Shown piece after piece: positions 17,136 to 25,365 of a DNA stretch of 64,000 bases. The notes beneath the pieces are model-generated. The model was not told where the DNA came from. It saw only the letters and a list, made by a program, of their open reading frames with translations, and ran no database searches. The stretch is taken from positions 1-64,000 of the forward strand of contig NZ_LMGT01000008.1 of assembly GCF_001427825.1 (NCBI RefSeq), read 5' to 3'. The number at the start of each line of letters is the position of its first letter. Positions within the stretch are counted from its first letter, which is position 1. The stretch is from Brevundimonas sp. Root608. Its GTDB lineage: Bacteria > Pseudomonadota > Alphaproteobacteria > Caulobacterales > Caulobacteraceae. Both the position numbers and the translations under genes were made by a program.

Positions 17136-17153
17136 CGGCAACCTGTGCTAGGC
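17132..17153 (+). promoter_or_regulatory. Candidate promoter directly before the 61-aa gene
   Basis: CTGACG at 17132-17137 and GCTAGGC at 17147-17153 resemble the Caulobacter housekeeping pattern with a rather short 9-bp spacer. The -10-like part ends 7 bp before the ATG, so a transcript from it would be leaderless or nearly so. Confidence 0.3.
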
Positions 17154-17160
17154 TGGGGTC

Positions 17161-17346
17161 ATGACCGACAAGCCGAGCAATCCGACCGCCGAAGCCATGA
17201 AGCGCGCCCTCGCCGCCAAGAAGGCGGGCGGGGGACCGTCCCACGGCGGCCTCCACGGCTCGGCCCGCGCCGAGGAAAAGGCCCAGCAGGCCCGCAGCGC
17301 CGCCCTGGCCAAGCCCGCCTTCCGCAAGGCGTCGAAGCGGGGGTGA
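17161..17346 (+). CDS. Small conserved-looking basic protein, unknown function
   Basis: A 61-residue Lys/Ala-rich, helix-forming protein beginning MTDKPSNPTAEAMKRALAAKKAGG and ending AFRKASKRG, with no signal peptide or membrane segment. Codon use matches its neighbours and it starts 25 bp after parB. I do not recognise a named family with certainty. No ribosome site is evident, consistent with the leaderless-promoter candidate just upstream. Confidence 0.6.
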   Translation: MTDKPSNPTAEAMKRALAAKKAGGGPSHGGLHGSARAEEKAQQARSAALAKPAFRKASKRG

Positions 17347-17354
17347 TGGCCGGT

Positions 17355-17408
17355 CTCCTCCCCACGCGTGGGGAGGTGGCGCGGCTTCGCGCCGTGACGG
17401 AGGGGGGG
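17355..17408. repeat. Two-hairpin intergenic repeat, single copy
   Basis: Hairpin 1 is the perfect 20-bp palindrome at 17357-17376 (CCTCCCCACG and its complement); hairpin 2 is GGCGCG-GCTT-CGCGCC at 17378-17393; then GTGACGGAGGGGGG. This is the cleanest single copy in the window. Confidence 0.8.
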
Positions 17409-17465
17409 CGACGCCGGTCTCGACCGTCTGTATCCCCTGTCTCCCGTTTCTTCCGATCCGTGGTC

Positions 17466-17497
17466 GAATTCCTCGCGAATCCGTCGCTGAATTCCTC
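17466..17497. repeat. 23-nt-period duplicated GAATTCCTC element
   Basis: GAATTCCTCG occurs at 17466-17475 and again at 17489-17498, exactly 23 bp apart, between the 61-aa gene and the holA stop. On the minus strand the unit reads GAGGAATTC, 3-5 variable bases, GACGG or CACGG. The same unit and period occur at 50425-50471. Confidence 0.5.
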
Positions 17498-17514
17498 GGC
17501 GTTTTCGGGCGGTT

Positions 17515-18567
17515 TTAAAGCCCGAGTCGCCGCGCCCGGGCGGAGATTTCCAGCAGCAGCCGTTCGGCGATCAGCTGGTCGGGCGAACCGGTGGTCTTGG
17601 TCGCCACGTCGGCCGTGTTGATGCTGTCCAGCACCCTGTCGAGATCCTCCAGCCGCCAGCTGCGCGCCTGACGCAGCATCTCGGCCTCCTGTTTCCAGAA
17701 CACCCCCGCCGCCTTGGCCGCCTCCTTGGCTCCGGCGCCATTGGCCTGAAGCACATTGATGCGGCGCAGGCGGCCCAGGTGGATCGAGGCCTGTCTCACC
17801 GCCATGACAGGCGATTCCCCCTCGGCCAGGGCGCGCCGCAGGCCGGACTGGGCCGGGGCCGGGCGGCCGCCGAAGGCCTGCAGCGCGGCGTCCTGAAGGG
17901 AGGCGTCGGCCTCGACCCCCAGGTGCTGCTCCAGTTCGGCCACGTCGATGGTCTTGCCCGAGCCGGGGCCGATATAGAGGGCGAGACGCTCGATCTCCTG
18001 CCGCATCAGACCGCGTTCGCGGGGCAGGCGGCTGACGAACCGGTCCAGGGCGTCGCCGGTCAGGCCGACCTTGTCCGCCGCCAGGGCCTCGCGCGTCATC
18101 CGGGCCACATCGCCCGTCTCATCCTCATAACAGGCGATGCCGACGGCGCCGGACGCCCCCTCGGCGGCCTTGCGCAAGGCGGAATCCCGGCCCAGGGCCC
18201 CGGCCTCGATCACCAGCATGGCGTCAGGATTGTAGGCGCCCTCGGCATGGCGCTTGAGCGCCGCGGCCAGCATCTTGTCGATCGAGGCCTTCTCGGACCC
18301 CAGCCTCACCCGAACCAGACGGCGGCCGCCGATCATGCTGAGCGCGGTCAGGGCCTCCTCCAGACGCGCCTCGTCGCCGTCGATGTCGCTGTCGGTCAGG
18401 ACGGTCACGTTGAAGGGGTCGTTCAGGTCGGGGGTGATCGCCCTGCACAGGATTTCGGCGCGTTCACCGACGCCCGAGCGGTCCTTGCCATGGATGACGG
18501 CGGCGCGGACGCCGCGGTCGGGCGCGGACAGAAAGCGGTCGACCTCCGGCCGTTTGGTCAGGATCAT
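17515..18567 (-). CDS. holA: DNA polymerase III delta subunit
   Basis: A 350-residue clamp-loader delta subunit that opens the beta sliding clamp. Begins MILTKRPEVDRFLSAPD, with AVIHGKDRSGVGERAEIL at the Walker-A-like position (no canonical GKT, as in the family), GGRRLVRVRLGSEK and a C-terminal helical collar domain (QASIHLGRLRRINVL). It follows lptE by 10 bp in the leftward run leuS-lptE-holA. Confidence 0.93.
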   Translation of the reverse strand: MILTKRPEVDRFLSAPDRGVRAAVIHGKDRSGVGERAEILCRAITPDLNDPFNVTVLTDSDIDGDEARLEEALTALSMIGGRRLVRVRLGSEKASIDKMLAAALKRHAEGAYNPDAMLVIEAGALGRDSALRKAAEGASGAVGIACYEDETGDVARMTREALAADKVGLTGDALDRFVSRLPRERGLMRQEIERLALYIGPGSGKTIDVAELEQHLGVEADASLQDAALQAFGGRPAPAQSGLRRALAEGESPVMAVRQASIHLGRLRRINVLQANGAGAKEAAKAAGVFWKQEAEMLRQARSWRLEDLDRVLDSINTADVATKTTGSPDQLIAERLLLEISARARRLGL

Positions 18568-18577
18568 GCGGCGACCC

Positions 18578-19069
18578 TCAAGGCCGCGCCGACAGCGCCC
18601 GCAGGATGTCCAGCCGGATCAGGCGCGCCAGTTCGGCGGCGGCGCGTTCCTCGCCGTCCTGCTGGGCGGCGATGGCGGCATAGGGCTGGTCGGCGGCGGC
18701 GTAGGTGGTGGTGACGGTCTCGACGCCGGCGATCGGTTCGCCGCCGCCCACGGGGGTCAGGGTCCAGGCCCCGCGCACGGTCAATTCATAGCGGGTGGCC
18801 GTGTCGTCGATCCGGCGTCCCAACGACTGACGCGACTGCTCAAGCGTGGTCTGCAGCCGCCACAGGGGCTCTCGCGACCCGTCGCGGCCCAGGGCGTCCT
18901 GCAGCTGCTCGCGCACGCGATAGCCGAGCCGGTCGTCCTGGGTGGCCACGGCGATCCGCGACAGGGACGAGCCCGCCCCCGCGTCGCCGTACAGGGGCGT
19001 GAAGCCGCAGCCGGATAGTCCCACAAGAGAGACAAGCGCGATTACAGACGCCAGTCGGGAGCGAAGCAT
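18578..19069 (-). CDS. lptE: LPS-assembly lipoprotein LptE
   Basis: A 163-residue outer-membrane lipoprotein expected to plug the LptD barrel that inserts lipopolysaccharide. It has a signal peptide with lipobox LSGC (Cys21) followed by the family-typical GFTPLYGDAGAG. The ATG shares one base with the leuS stop (TGATG), the usual leuS-lptE-holA operon arrangement. Confidence 0.9.
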   Translation of the reverse strand: MLRSRLASVIALVSLVGLSGCGFTPLYGDAGAGSSLSRIAVATQDDRLGYRVREQLQDALGRDGSREPLWRLQTTLEQSRQSLGRRIDDTATRYELTVRGAWTLTPVGGGEPIAGVETVTTTYAAADQPYAAIAAQQDGEERAAAELARLIRLDILRALSARP

Positions 19070-21627
19070 CAGCCGACCACCAGATTGACGATGCGATCCT
19101 TGACCACCACGATCTTCCTCACCGTCTGACCCTCCAGTCGCGCCTGCACATCGGCGTCGGCCATGACGATCGCCTCGACCTCGGCCGGCTCCAGGCCGCG
19201 GGCGACGCGGATTTCGCCGCGGCGCTTGCCGTTGACCTGGATCGGCAGGACCACTTCGTCATCCGCCGCCAGGGCCGGATCGAACGCCGGCCAGGGCGCG
19301 TCCAGCACCATCCCCCGTTCGCCGAGGCGCGTCCAGCACTCCTCGGCCAGGTGGGGGGTGAAGGGGGCGATCAGCCGGGTCAGGGCGGACAGGGCCTCGC
19401 GCCGCGCCGCGCCGCCGGCCCTGGGCGTGTCGCGGATGGTGGCGATGAAGCCGTACAGCTTGGCGATCGCCGAGTTGAAGCGGAAGGCGGCGACGCCTTC
19501 GGACACGGCCTTGATGGCCTTGTGCGTCTCGCGGACCAGAGCCGCGTCGGCCTCGGGTTCGCCGGCGGCGGCGGCGTCGAAGCCATCGACCTCGGCCCAG
19601 ACGCGCTGGACGAACCGGCCGGCGCCCTCGACCCCGCCGGGGGTCCATTGCACGTCGCGTTCGGGTGGACTGTCGCTGAGCACGAACAGGCGGCCGGCGT
19701 CGACGCCGTACCCCTCGACGATCTCCTGCGGGGCGACAACGTTCTTCTTAGACTTCGACATCTTCTCGATGTCGCCGATGATCAGGGTCTCGCCGGTCGA
19801 CAGCTGGCGGGCCGAGCGTTTGCCGGCGTCATTGGTCAGTTCGACATCGGTGGGCTCGACCCAGCCGCCGTCGGCGCGGCGGTAGGTCTCGTGCACCACC
19901 ATGCCCTGGGTGAACAGGCCGGCGAACGGCTCGCGCACCGACATCAGGCCGGCGTCGCTGAGGGCGCGGCTGATGAAGCGGGCGTAGAGCAGGTGCAGGA
20001 CGGCGTGTTCGACGCCGCCGATATACTGGTCGACCGGCAGCCATTTGTCGGCGGCCGCCTTCGAGATCGGCTCGGCGGCGGTCGGGTCGGTGAAGCGGGC
20101 GAAATACCAGCTGGAGTCGACGAAGGTGTCGAGCGTGTCCGTCTCGCGCACCGCCTCGCCGCCACAGGTCGGGCAGGGGACATGCTTCCATGTCGGGTGC
20201 CGGTCCAGCGGATTGCCGGGCGTGTCGAAGGTCACGTCCTTCGGCAGTTCGACCGGCAGCTGGTCGGTCGGCACGCCCACCGGGCCGCATTTGGCGCAGT
20301 GGATCACGGGGATGGGACATCCCCAGTATCGCTGGCGGCTGACGCCCCAGTCGCGCAGGCGATAGATGGTCGCGCCCTGGCCCTGACCCGCCGCCTCGAC
20401 GCGGGCGATGGCCGCGGCCTTGGCCGCTTCGATCTCCATTCCGTCCATGAAATCGGACTGGAACAGGCGACCCGGCCCGACATAAGCCTCTGTAGCGACA
20501 GCGAAATCATCGCCCGTCCCGTCGGGCCTCACGACCGGGATCACGGGCAGGGAATATTTGCGGGCGAAGTCGAGGTCGCGCTGGTCGTGGGCCGGGCAGC
20601 CGAAGATAGCGCCGGTGCCGTATTCCGACAGGATGAAGTTGGCGATCCAGACCGAGACCTCGCGGCCGTCGAACGGATGGAGCACCTTCAGGCCAGTGTC
20701 GAAGCCGATCTTCTCGGCCTGTTCGATCTCGGCCTGGGTCGAGCCGCCCTTTCGGCATTCGGCGATGAAGGCGGCGGCTGCCGGATCGGTTTCGGCGATC
20801 TCGCGGGCGATCGGGTGGTCGGGGGCCACGCCCATGAAGCTGGCGCCGAACAGGGTGTCGGGGCGGGTGGTGTAGATCTCCAGACCGTCGGGCGCGGCGG
20901 CGGGCGCGTCGCCGGCCCATTTCCATGTCATCTGCAGGCCCTTCGACCGGCCGATCCAGTTCTCCTGCATCAGCCGGACCTTGTCGGGCCAGCGGCCTTC
21001 CAGTTCCTTGAGCCCCTCGATCAGGTCGTCGGCGTAGTCGGTGATGCGCAGGAACCACTGGTTCAGCTTGCGCTTCTCGACAATCGCGCCCGAGCGCCAG
21101 CCGCGGCCGTCGACGACCTGCTCATTGGCCAGGACGGTGTTGTCGACGGGGTCCCAGTTGACCACCGAGTCCTTGCGATAGACCAGGCCGCGCTTGAACA
21201 ACTCCAGGAACCAGGCCTGCTGCTTGCCGTAATAGGCCGGGTCGCAGGTGGCGAACTCTCTGGACCAGTCCAGCGACAGGCCCAGCAGCTTCAGCTGGTC
21301 GCGCATGGCCGCGATGTTGGACCAGGTCCAGTCGCCGGGATGGACGCCGCGTTCGATGGCCGCGTTCTCGGCGGGCAGGCCGAAGGCGTCCCAGCCCATC
21401 GGGTGCAGGACGTCGAACCCCTGCGCCCGCTTCGAGCGCGCCACGACGTCGCCCATGACGTAGTTGCGGGCGTGGCCCATGTGGATGGCCCCCGACGGAT
21501 AGGGGAACATCTCCAGCACATAGTATTTGGGCTTGCCCGTGCTTTCCGTGGGCGTGCGGAAGGCGTCGGCGGCCGCCCAGCGGGCCTGCTGGCGGGGTTC
21601 GGCGGTCTTGGGCTCGTATCGGGCCAC
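19069..21627 (-). CDS. leuS: Leucyl-tRNA synthetase
   Basis: An 852-residue class I synthetase charging tRNA-Leu. The HIGH motif is HMGHARNYV near residue 50. A CP1 editing domain holds TTRPDTLFG and the Zn-type pairs CAKC and CPTC. The KMSKS motif is [12 protein letters not shown]-terminal anticodon domain ends in [12 protein letters not shown]. Length is normal for the family. Start is the ATG at 21627, the first gene of the leuS-lptE-holA operon. Confidence 0.97.
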   Translation of the reverse strand: MARYEPKTAEPRQQARWAAADAFRTPTESTGKPKYYVLEMFPYPSGAIHMGHARNYVMGDVVARSKRAQGFDVLHPMGWDAFGLPAENAAIERGVHPGDWTWSNIAAMRDQLKLLGLSLDWSREFATCDPAYYGKQQAWFLELFKRGLVYRKDSVVNWDPVDNTVLANEQVVDGRGWRSGAIVEKRKLNQWFLRITDYADDLIEGLKELEGRWPDKVRLMQENWIGRSKGLQMTWKWAGDAPAAAPDGLEIYTTRPDTLFGASFMGVAPDHPIAREIAETDPAAAAFIAECRKGGSTQAEIEQAEKIGFDTGLKVLHPFDGREVSVWIANFILSEYGTGAIFGCPAHDQRDLDFARKYSLPVIPVVRPDGTGDDFAVATEAYVGPGRLFQSDFMDGMEIEAAKAAAIARVEAAGQGQGATIYRLRDWGVSRQRYWGCPIPVIHCAKCGPVGVPTDQLPVELPKDVTFDTPGNPLDRHPTWKHVPCPTCGGEAVRETDTLDTFVDSSWYFARFTDPTAAEPISKAAADKWLPVDQYIGGVEHAVLHLLYARFISRALSDAGLMSVREPFAGLFTQGMVVHETYRRADGGWVEPTDVELTNDAGKRSARQLSTGETLIIGDIEKMSKSKKNVVAPQEIVEGYGVDAGRLFVLSDSPPERDVQWTPGGVEGAGRFVQRVWAEVDGFDAAAAGEPEADAALVRETHKAIKAVSEGVAAFRFNSAIAKLYGFIATIRDTPRAGGAARREALSALTRLIAPFTPHLAEECWTRLGERGMVLDAPWPAFDPALAADDEVVLPIQVNGKRRGEIRVARGLEPAEVEAIVMADADVQARLEGQTVRKIVVVKDRIVNLVVG

Positions 21628-21692
21628 GGGAATCCTTCAGGCGTCGCTCCTGAAGGCCGGGCCAGAAGGAGGCGGGGGTCGTAGGGGGAGGG

Positions 21693-22163
21693 TTAGCCGG
21701 CGTTCTGGAGGTTGAGCTGGCGCGCCTTGGTCAGGATGGCGTTTTCCAGGTCGGTCTCGGTCTGGGCCGCCACGCGTGCGCCGATCCACTGGCCGGTCGC
21801 GTCGCGGACTTCCTTGGTCACGGTCACGTTCAGCGCGTCGGCGCGCAGACGCGTGTCGAGGATGAAGACCGTGGCCTTGAACCGCTCGTTCGGCGTCGCC
21901 GGGTCGGTGTACCAGTCGTAGTTGATGACGCCGCCCCAGGGATCGGCGTTGGCCAGGGGCATGAAGGCCATGGTGTCGAGGGTGGCGCGCCACAGGAAGG
22001 CGTTGACGCCGATGCCGGGCTGGCTTGAGGCGGCCGACCGTCGGGCGCCGTCCATGCCGAACACGTCGCCCACCGTGGGCCCGAAGGGGCGTTCGGCCGT
22101 GCAGCCGCCAAGCAGGACGCCCGAGGCGATCAGGGCGAGCGTCGCGCCGCGAACCAGCACCAT
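21693..22163 (-). CDS. DUF3576 domain lipoprotein
   Basis: A 156-residue predicted lipoprotein of the alphaproteobacterial DUF3576 family, function unknown. The signal peptide ends in lipobox LLGGC (Cys21). The body has NAFLWRATLDTMAFMPLANADPWGG followed by DWYTDP, the family core. The ATG at 22163 was chosen over a start 16 codons upstream because it places the lipobox correctly and follows a GGAG site. Confidence 0.85.
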   Translation of the reverse strand: MVLVRGATLALIASGVLLGGCTAERPFGPTVGDVFGMDGARRSAASSQPGIGVNAFLWRATLDTMAFMPLANADPWGGVINYDWYTDPATPNERFKATVFILDTRLRADALNVTVTKEVRDATGQWIGARVAAQTETDLENAILTKARQLNLQNAG

Positions 22164-22498
22164 CGAGAAACTCCATTCGATCGAGACGTGCGGCGGACCG
22201 TTTCCACCCACGCGCTGGCTCGCCCGAACGTGGGTCGCAGCCGAAGCGAGGCTCTATAACACGGCGAAAAGGGGCGATGACAAGGCGAAGACGCGTCCGG
22301 AGCCCAAGGATCGTGTCGGGCGGCGGGCGTTCGCGTGTCGCGAGAGCCGGCGGGCCGTGACGCTCGCGCCACAGGAGTCTTCCAGAGTCGCGCGGAACCC
22401 CCCTCCAGCGGCGCCGTTTCGTTGACCGGGCTGACCAGCGGTGTCTAGTTGCTGGAAGAGATCGCGGCGGGACCCCGTCGCGGCGTGAAGGGCAGGAC
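22164..22498. other. Divergent intergenic region, no gene seen
   Basis: 335 bp between the DUF3576 gene and the ntrZ-like gene. A possible ntrZ promoter is TTGACC at 22422-22427 with TCTAGT at 22444-22449. On the minus strand TATAGAG near 22251-22257 could serve the lipoprotein gene. No open frame here has credible protein character. Confidence 0.45.
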
Positions 22499-22891
22499 AT
22501 GCGCGGAAAAAGCGCCGTCATCGCTGGACTGGCCGCGGGGCTTGCGCTCCTGGCCGTGGCCGACGTCGCGTCGGCCCAGACCGCTGCCCGGACCCGCGCG
22601 CCCGCCGTCTCCCTGACCGAAGCCCAGTCCGCCCGCGTGGTCGGCAGCCCTTCGCGCCTGCGCTTCACCGAACGCGGCCGCTGGGGCCTCGACCTGAACC
22701 TCAGCCAGCCGGAAACGCGCGACAGCAATGTCGGCGACGTCGAGGCCGGCGCCTATTACCGCGTCAATCCGCGCCTTCGCGTGGGCGCCGCCGCCGGCCT
22801 CGCCGAGACCGACACCGATCCGGCCCGCGGCCCCCAGACCGAGCGACGCTCGGCTCCGCGCTTCCGGCTGGAATCGATCTTCCGCTTCTGA
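22499..22891 (+). CDS. ntrZ: NtrZ-like periplasmic regulatory protein
   Basis: A 130-residue secreted protein. A signal peptide ends near ASA-Q (residue 26/27), and the mature part contains RLRFTERGRWGLDLNLSQP and VEAGAYYRVNPRLRVGAAAGL. This matches what I recall of Caulobacter NtrZ, a small periplasmic protein acting on the NtrY sensor kinase, and its place next to leuS near the origin is also the Caulobacter one. No ntrX/ntrY genes are in the window. Ribosome site AAGGG lies 6 nt before the ATG. Confidence 0.7.
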   Translation: MRGKSAVIAGLAAGLALLAVADVASAQTAARTRAPAVSLTEAQSARVVGSPSRLRFTERGRWGLDLNLSQPETRDSNVGDVEAGAYYRVNPRLRVGAAAGLAETDTDPARGPQTERRSAPRFRLESIFRF

Positions 22892-22897
22892 CGCGGG

Positions 22898-23533
22898 TCA
22901 GGCGCTGAACGCCGCCTGGATCGCCGACACCCCCGCCAGACCGCACGCGCCCGAGCCGATGAGGCCGCGCGCGTTCCCGGCGTCTATTCCGCCCAGGGCG
23001 TAAACGGGGACGGCCGCCGCCGCCGCCAGCGCCCGGAAAGCCGCCAGTCCCAGCGCGGGCGTATCTGACGAGGCGCCGCCCGCCGCGAAGACCGGCGACA
23101 GGACCCGCGCGTGGAGATGCGGGGCGTCCAGCGCGGCGCCGGCGTGAGCCGCGCCGGTGATCAGCCAGTCGGGGCGCGTCTCTGACAGGGACCGGGCCTG
23201 ATCCAGCGCCCGTTCGGGCAGATGAAGGCCGTCCGCACCGACGGCCCCGGCCAGATCCGCATCGAGACCGATCAGCAGGATTACACCGCCCGCCGCCGTG
23301 GTCTCGCGCAGCCGCAACGCCGTTTCACGGGCGTCCGGTCGGCCGAAATGGCGGAACACGACGCCGGAGCCCGCGGGCAAGCCCGCGGCCGTCTCCCAGG
23401 GACGCGGGGTGCGGACAGGGTCGGTGAAGAACAGCAGGGGCGGCAGAGGCCGCGGCGAGCGGCTGACTTTGGCGGCGTCGCGTGCGAGGACACGGGCGAC
23501 TTCCCACAGGGTTTCGGCGTCCGAGCGGTTCAT
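22898..23533 (-). CDS. ThiE/TenI-like protein with altered active-site residues
   Basis: A 211-residue TIM-barrel protein resembling thiamine-phosphate synthase: GADGLHLPE corresponds to the family GADGVHLGQ, and PVYALGGIDAGNARGLIGSGACGLAGVSAI to the C-terminal phosphate-binding part. The NDR-type motif before GADG is replaced by GLD, and the expected Thr-Lys after the GPVF-like strand reads Ala-Gly-Gly. It may therefore not be a true synthase. No other thiamine genes are nearby. Its ATG overlaps that of yggS on the other strand. Confidence 0.75.
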   Translation of the reverse strand: MNRSDAETLWEVARVLARDAAKVSRSPRPLPPLLFFTDPVRTPRPWETAAGLPAGSGVVFRHFGRPDARETALRLRETTAAGGVILLIGLDADLAGAVGADGLHLPERALDQARSLSETRPDWLITGAAHAGAALDAPHLHARVLSPVFAAGGASSDTPALGLAAFRALAAAAAVPVYALGGIDAGNARGLIGSGACGLAGVSAIQAAFSA

Positions 23534-24248
23534 GGCCTCCTCATCCCCCGATCACACGGGCGCGTCCAGCGTCGCCCGCCGCCTCGAGGCGGTCCAGCGG
23601 CGGATGGCCGAGGCCAGCGCCGCCGCCGGCCGCGCGCCCGACAGCGTCGTCCTGACCACCGTGACCAAGACCCAGCCGCCCGAGGCGATCGACGCCATTC
23701 TCGCGGCCGGCCAGCGGGTGTTCGGCGAGAACCGGGTGCAGGAGGCCCGGGCGCGATGGGCGGAGCGCCGCGCGGCGACGCCTGATCTCGAACTGCGCCT
23801 CATCGGGCCGCTGCAGACCAACAAGGCCGCGGACGCCGTCGCCCTGTTCGACGTGATCGAGACGCTGGACCGGCCGAAATTGGCCGAGGTCCTGGCGGCC
23901 GCGGGCGCGAAGGCCGGCAAGACGCCGCGGGTGCTGGTCCAGGTCAACACCGGGGCCGAGCCGCAGAAGGCCGGCGTCCTGCCCGGGGACGCCGACGCCC
24001 TGATCGCGCAGGCCCGGGCGCTGGGCCTGAGGGTCGAGGGGCTGATGTGCATTCCGCCCGCGGACGAAGAGCCGGACTCCCACTTCGCCCTGCTGGGAGA
24101 GATCGCCCGTCGCAACGGGCTGGCGGTCCTGTCGATGGGGATGAGCGGCGACTATGAGACCGCCATCCGCTTCGGCGCGACCCATGTGCGAGTCGGTTCG
24201 GCGCTGTTCGGGGAACGAAACACCCTTCAAACACCCTCTATGGACTGA
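23532..24248 (+). CDS. yggS: Pyridoxal-phosphate homeostasis protein (YggS/PLPBP family)
   Basis: A 238-residue PLP-binding protein that buffers vitamin B6 and has no known enzyme activity. TTVTKTQPPEAI carries the PLP Lys (Lys46). FGENRVQEA, HFALLGEIA-type and LSMGMSGDYETAIRFGATHVRVGSALFG segments are family signatures. The ATG at 23532 overlaps the start codon of the divergent ThiE-like gene (shared CATG, 23531-23534). Confidence 0.92.
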   Translation: MASSSPDHTGASSVARRLEAVQRRMAEASAAAGRAPDSVVLTTVTKTQPPEAIDAILAAGQRVFGENRVQEARARWAERRAATPDLELRLIGPLQTNKAADAVALFDVIETLDRPKLAEVLAAAGAKAGKTPRVLVQVNTGAEPQKAGVLPGDADALIAQARALGLRVEGLMCIPPADEEPDSHFALLGEIARRNGLAVLSMGMSGDYETAIRFGATHVRVGSALFGERNTLQTPSMD

Positions 24249-24310
24249 AAACCGCGCCGCTTGCGGTCCAACCCTTGGCGGAACCGCCGACGCTCGCCAT
24301 TCTGGTACCC

Positions 24311-24997
24311 ATGCCCACGCCCAAGACCATATTGATCATCGACGACGACGACGACCTGCGCGAGGCGCTGGCCGAGCAACTCGCGTTGCACGAAGCCTTC
24401 CGGCCGGTGCAGGCCTCGACCGCCGCCGAAGGCGTCCGCATGGGGCGCGAGGTGCGCGCCGACCTGATCCTGCTGGATGTCGATCTGCCTGACATGGACG
24501 GCCGCGAGGCCTGCCGGCTGCTGCGCAAGGACGGGGTGTCGACGCCGATCATCATGCTGACCGGCCAGACGTCGGATTCCGACACCGTGCTGGGGCTGGA
24601 GTCGGGGGCCAACGACTATGTCACCAAGCCCTTCCGCTTCGCCGTCCTGCTGGCCCGCATCCGGGCCCATCTGCGCAGCCACGAACAGTCCGAGGACGCC
24701 GTCTTCCGCATCGGCCCCTATGAGTTCCGGCCCGCCGCCAAGGTCCTGGTCGACGACAAGGCGCGCAAGGTGCGCCTGACCGAGAAGGAAACCAGCATCC
24801 TGAAATACCTCTATCGCGCCGGGGCCAAGGCCGTGTCGCGCGAAGAGCTGCTGACCGAGGTCTGGGGCTATAACGCCGGGGTCACGACCCACACGCTGGA
24901 AACCCACATCTACCGCCTGCGCCAGAAGATCGAGCCCGAGCCGGGCCAGGCGCGGCTGCTGCTGACCGACGCGGGCGGGTACCGGCTGCAGCCGTGA
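24311..24997 (+). CDS. cenR: OmpR-family response regulator, CenR-like
   Basis: A 228-residue regulator with an N-terminal receiver (acidic cluster DDDDD at 11-15, phospho-acceptor Asp56 in LLDVDLPDMDGREAC, Thr84, Lys106 in DYVTKPF) and a C-terminal winged helix (LTEKETSILKYLYRAG, EVWGYNAGVTTHTLETHIYRLRQKIE). The sequence and position near the origin match Caulobacter CenR, an essential regulator of cell-envelope functions; its kinase CenK is not in this window. The ATG at 24311 was preferred to one 12 codons upstream because the receiver starts directly after it. Confidence 0.8.
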   Translation: MPTPKTILIIDDDDDLREALAEQLALHEAFRPVQASTAAEGVRMGREVRADLILLDVDLPDMDGREACRLLRKDGVSTPIIMLTGQTSDSDTVLGLESGANDYVTKPFRFAVLLARIRAHLRSHEQSEDAVFRIGPYEFRPAAKVLVDDKARKVRLTEKETSILKYLYRAGAKAVSREELLTEVWGYNAGVTTHTLETHIYRLRQKIEPEPGQARLLLTDAGGYRLQP

Positions 24998-25365
24998 TCC
25001 GGTGGCGTTGGGCCGAAACGGCCTTCCGCATCAGGATTGTCCGCCGGCCTGCCGGGGAAGCGCCGGAATGGGTGCGGGACGCATGGATCGGCATCGAGAT
25101 CCCGCTGCTGGTCGCGGAGCCGGTGTCGACATCCGGCTTCGGCGTTCTGACCGGTCCCAAGAATATCGTTCTCGACTGGTTTCTATGCCTTGCCGGACGA
25201 GCGAAGCCGGTCGCAGGCTATGTGGTCGCGGCGGATACCGCGGTCGCCTGCTTGGCCGAGCATGCGCCCGCCGCTGCCGACTGGTGGCGAACCGAGGTCC
25301 CTTATCTTGTCAGACCGGGGGCGCGGTTCGTGTTCGATGAGCCGTCCTCTGAACGGATTGGCTAG
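24994..25365 (+). CDS. Unknown protein translationally coupled to cenR
   Basis: A 123-residue protein beginning with GTG inside the cenR stop (GTGA overlap). It has no signal peptide or clear membrane helix; it contains WVRDAWIGIEIPLL, NIVLDWFLCLAGRA and ADWWRTEVPYLVRPG, with six Trp and two Cys. I do not recognise a family. Part of it (about 25140-25210) is less GC-rich than its neighbours. The coupling implies co-expression with the response regulator. Its TAG shares the palindrome CTAG with the stop of convergent xthA. Confidence 0.65.
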   Translation: MIRWRWAETAFRIRIVRRPAGEAPEWVRDAWIGIEIPLLVAEPVSTSGFGVLTGPKNIVLDWFLCLAGRAKPVAGYVVAADTAVACLAEHAPAAADWWRTEVPYLVRPGARFVFDEPSSERIG

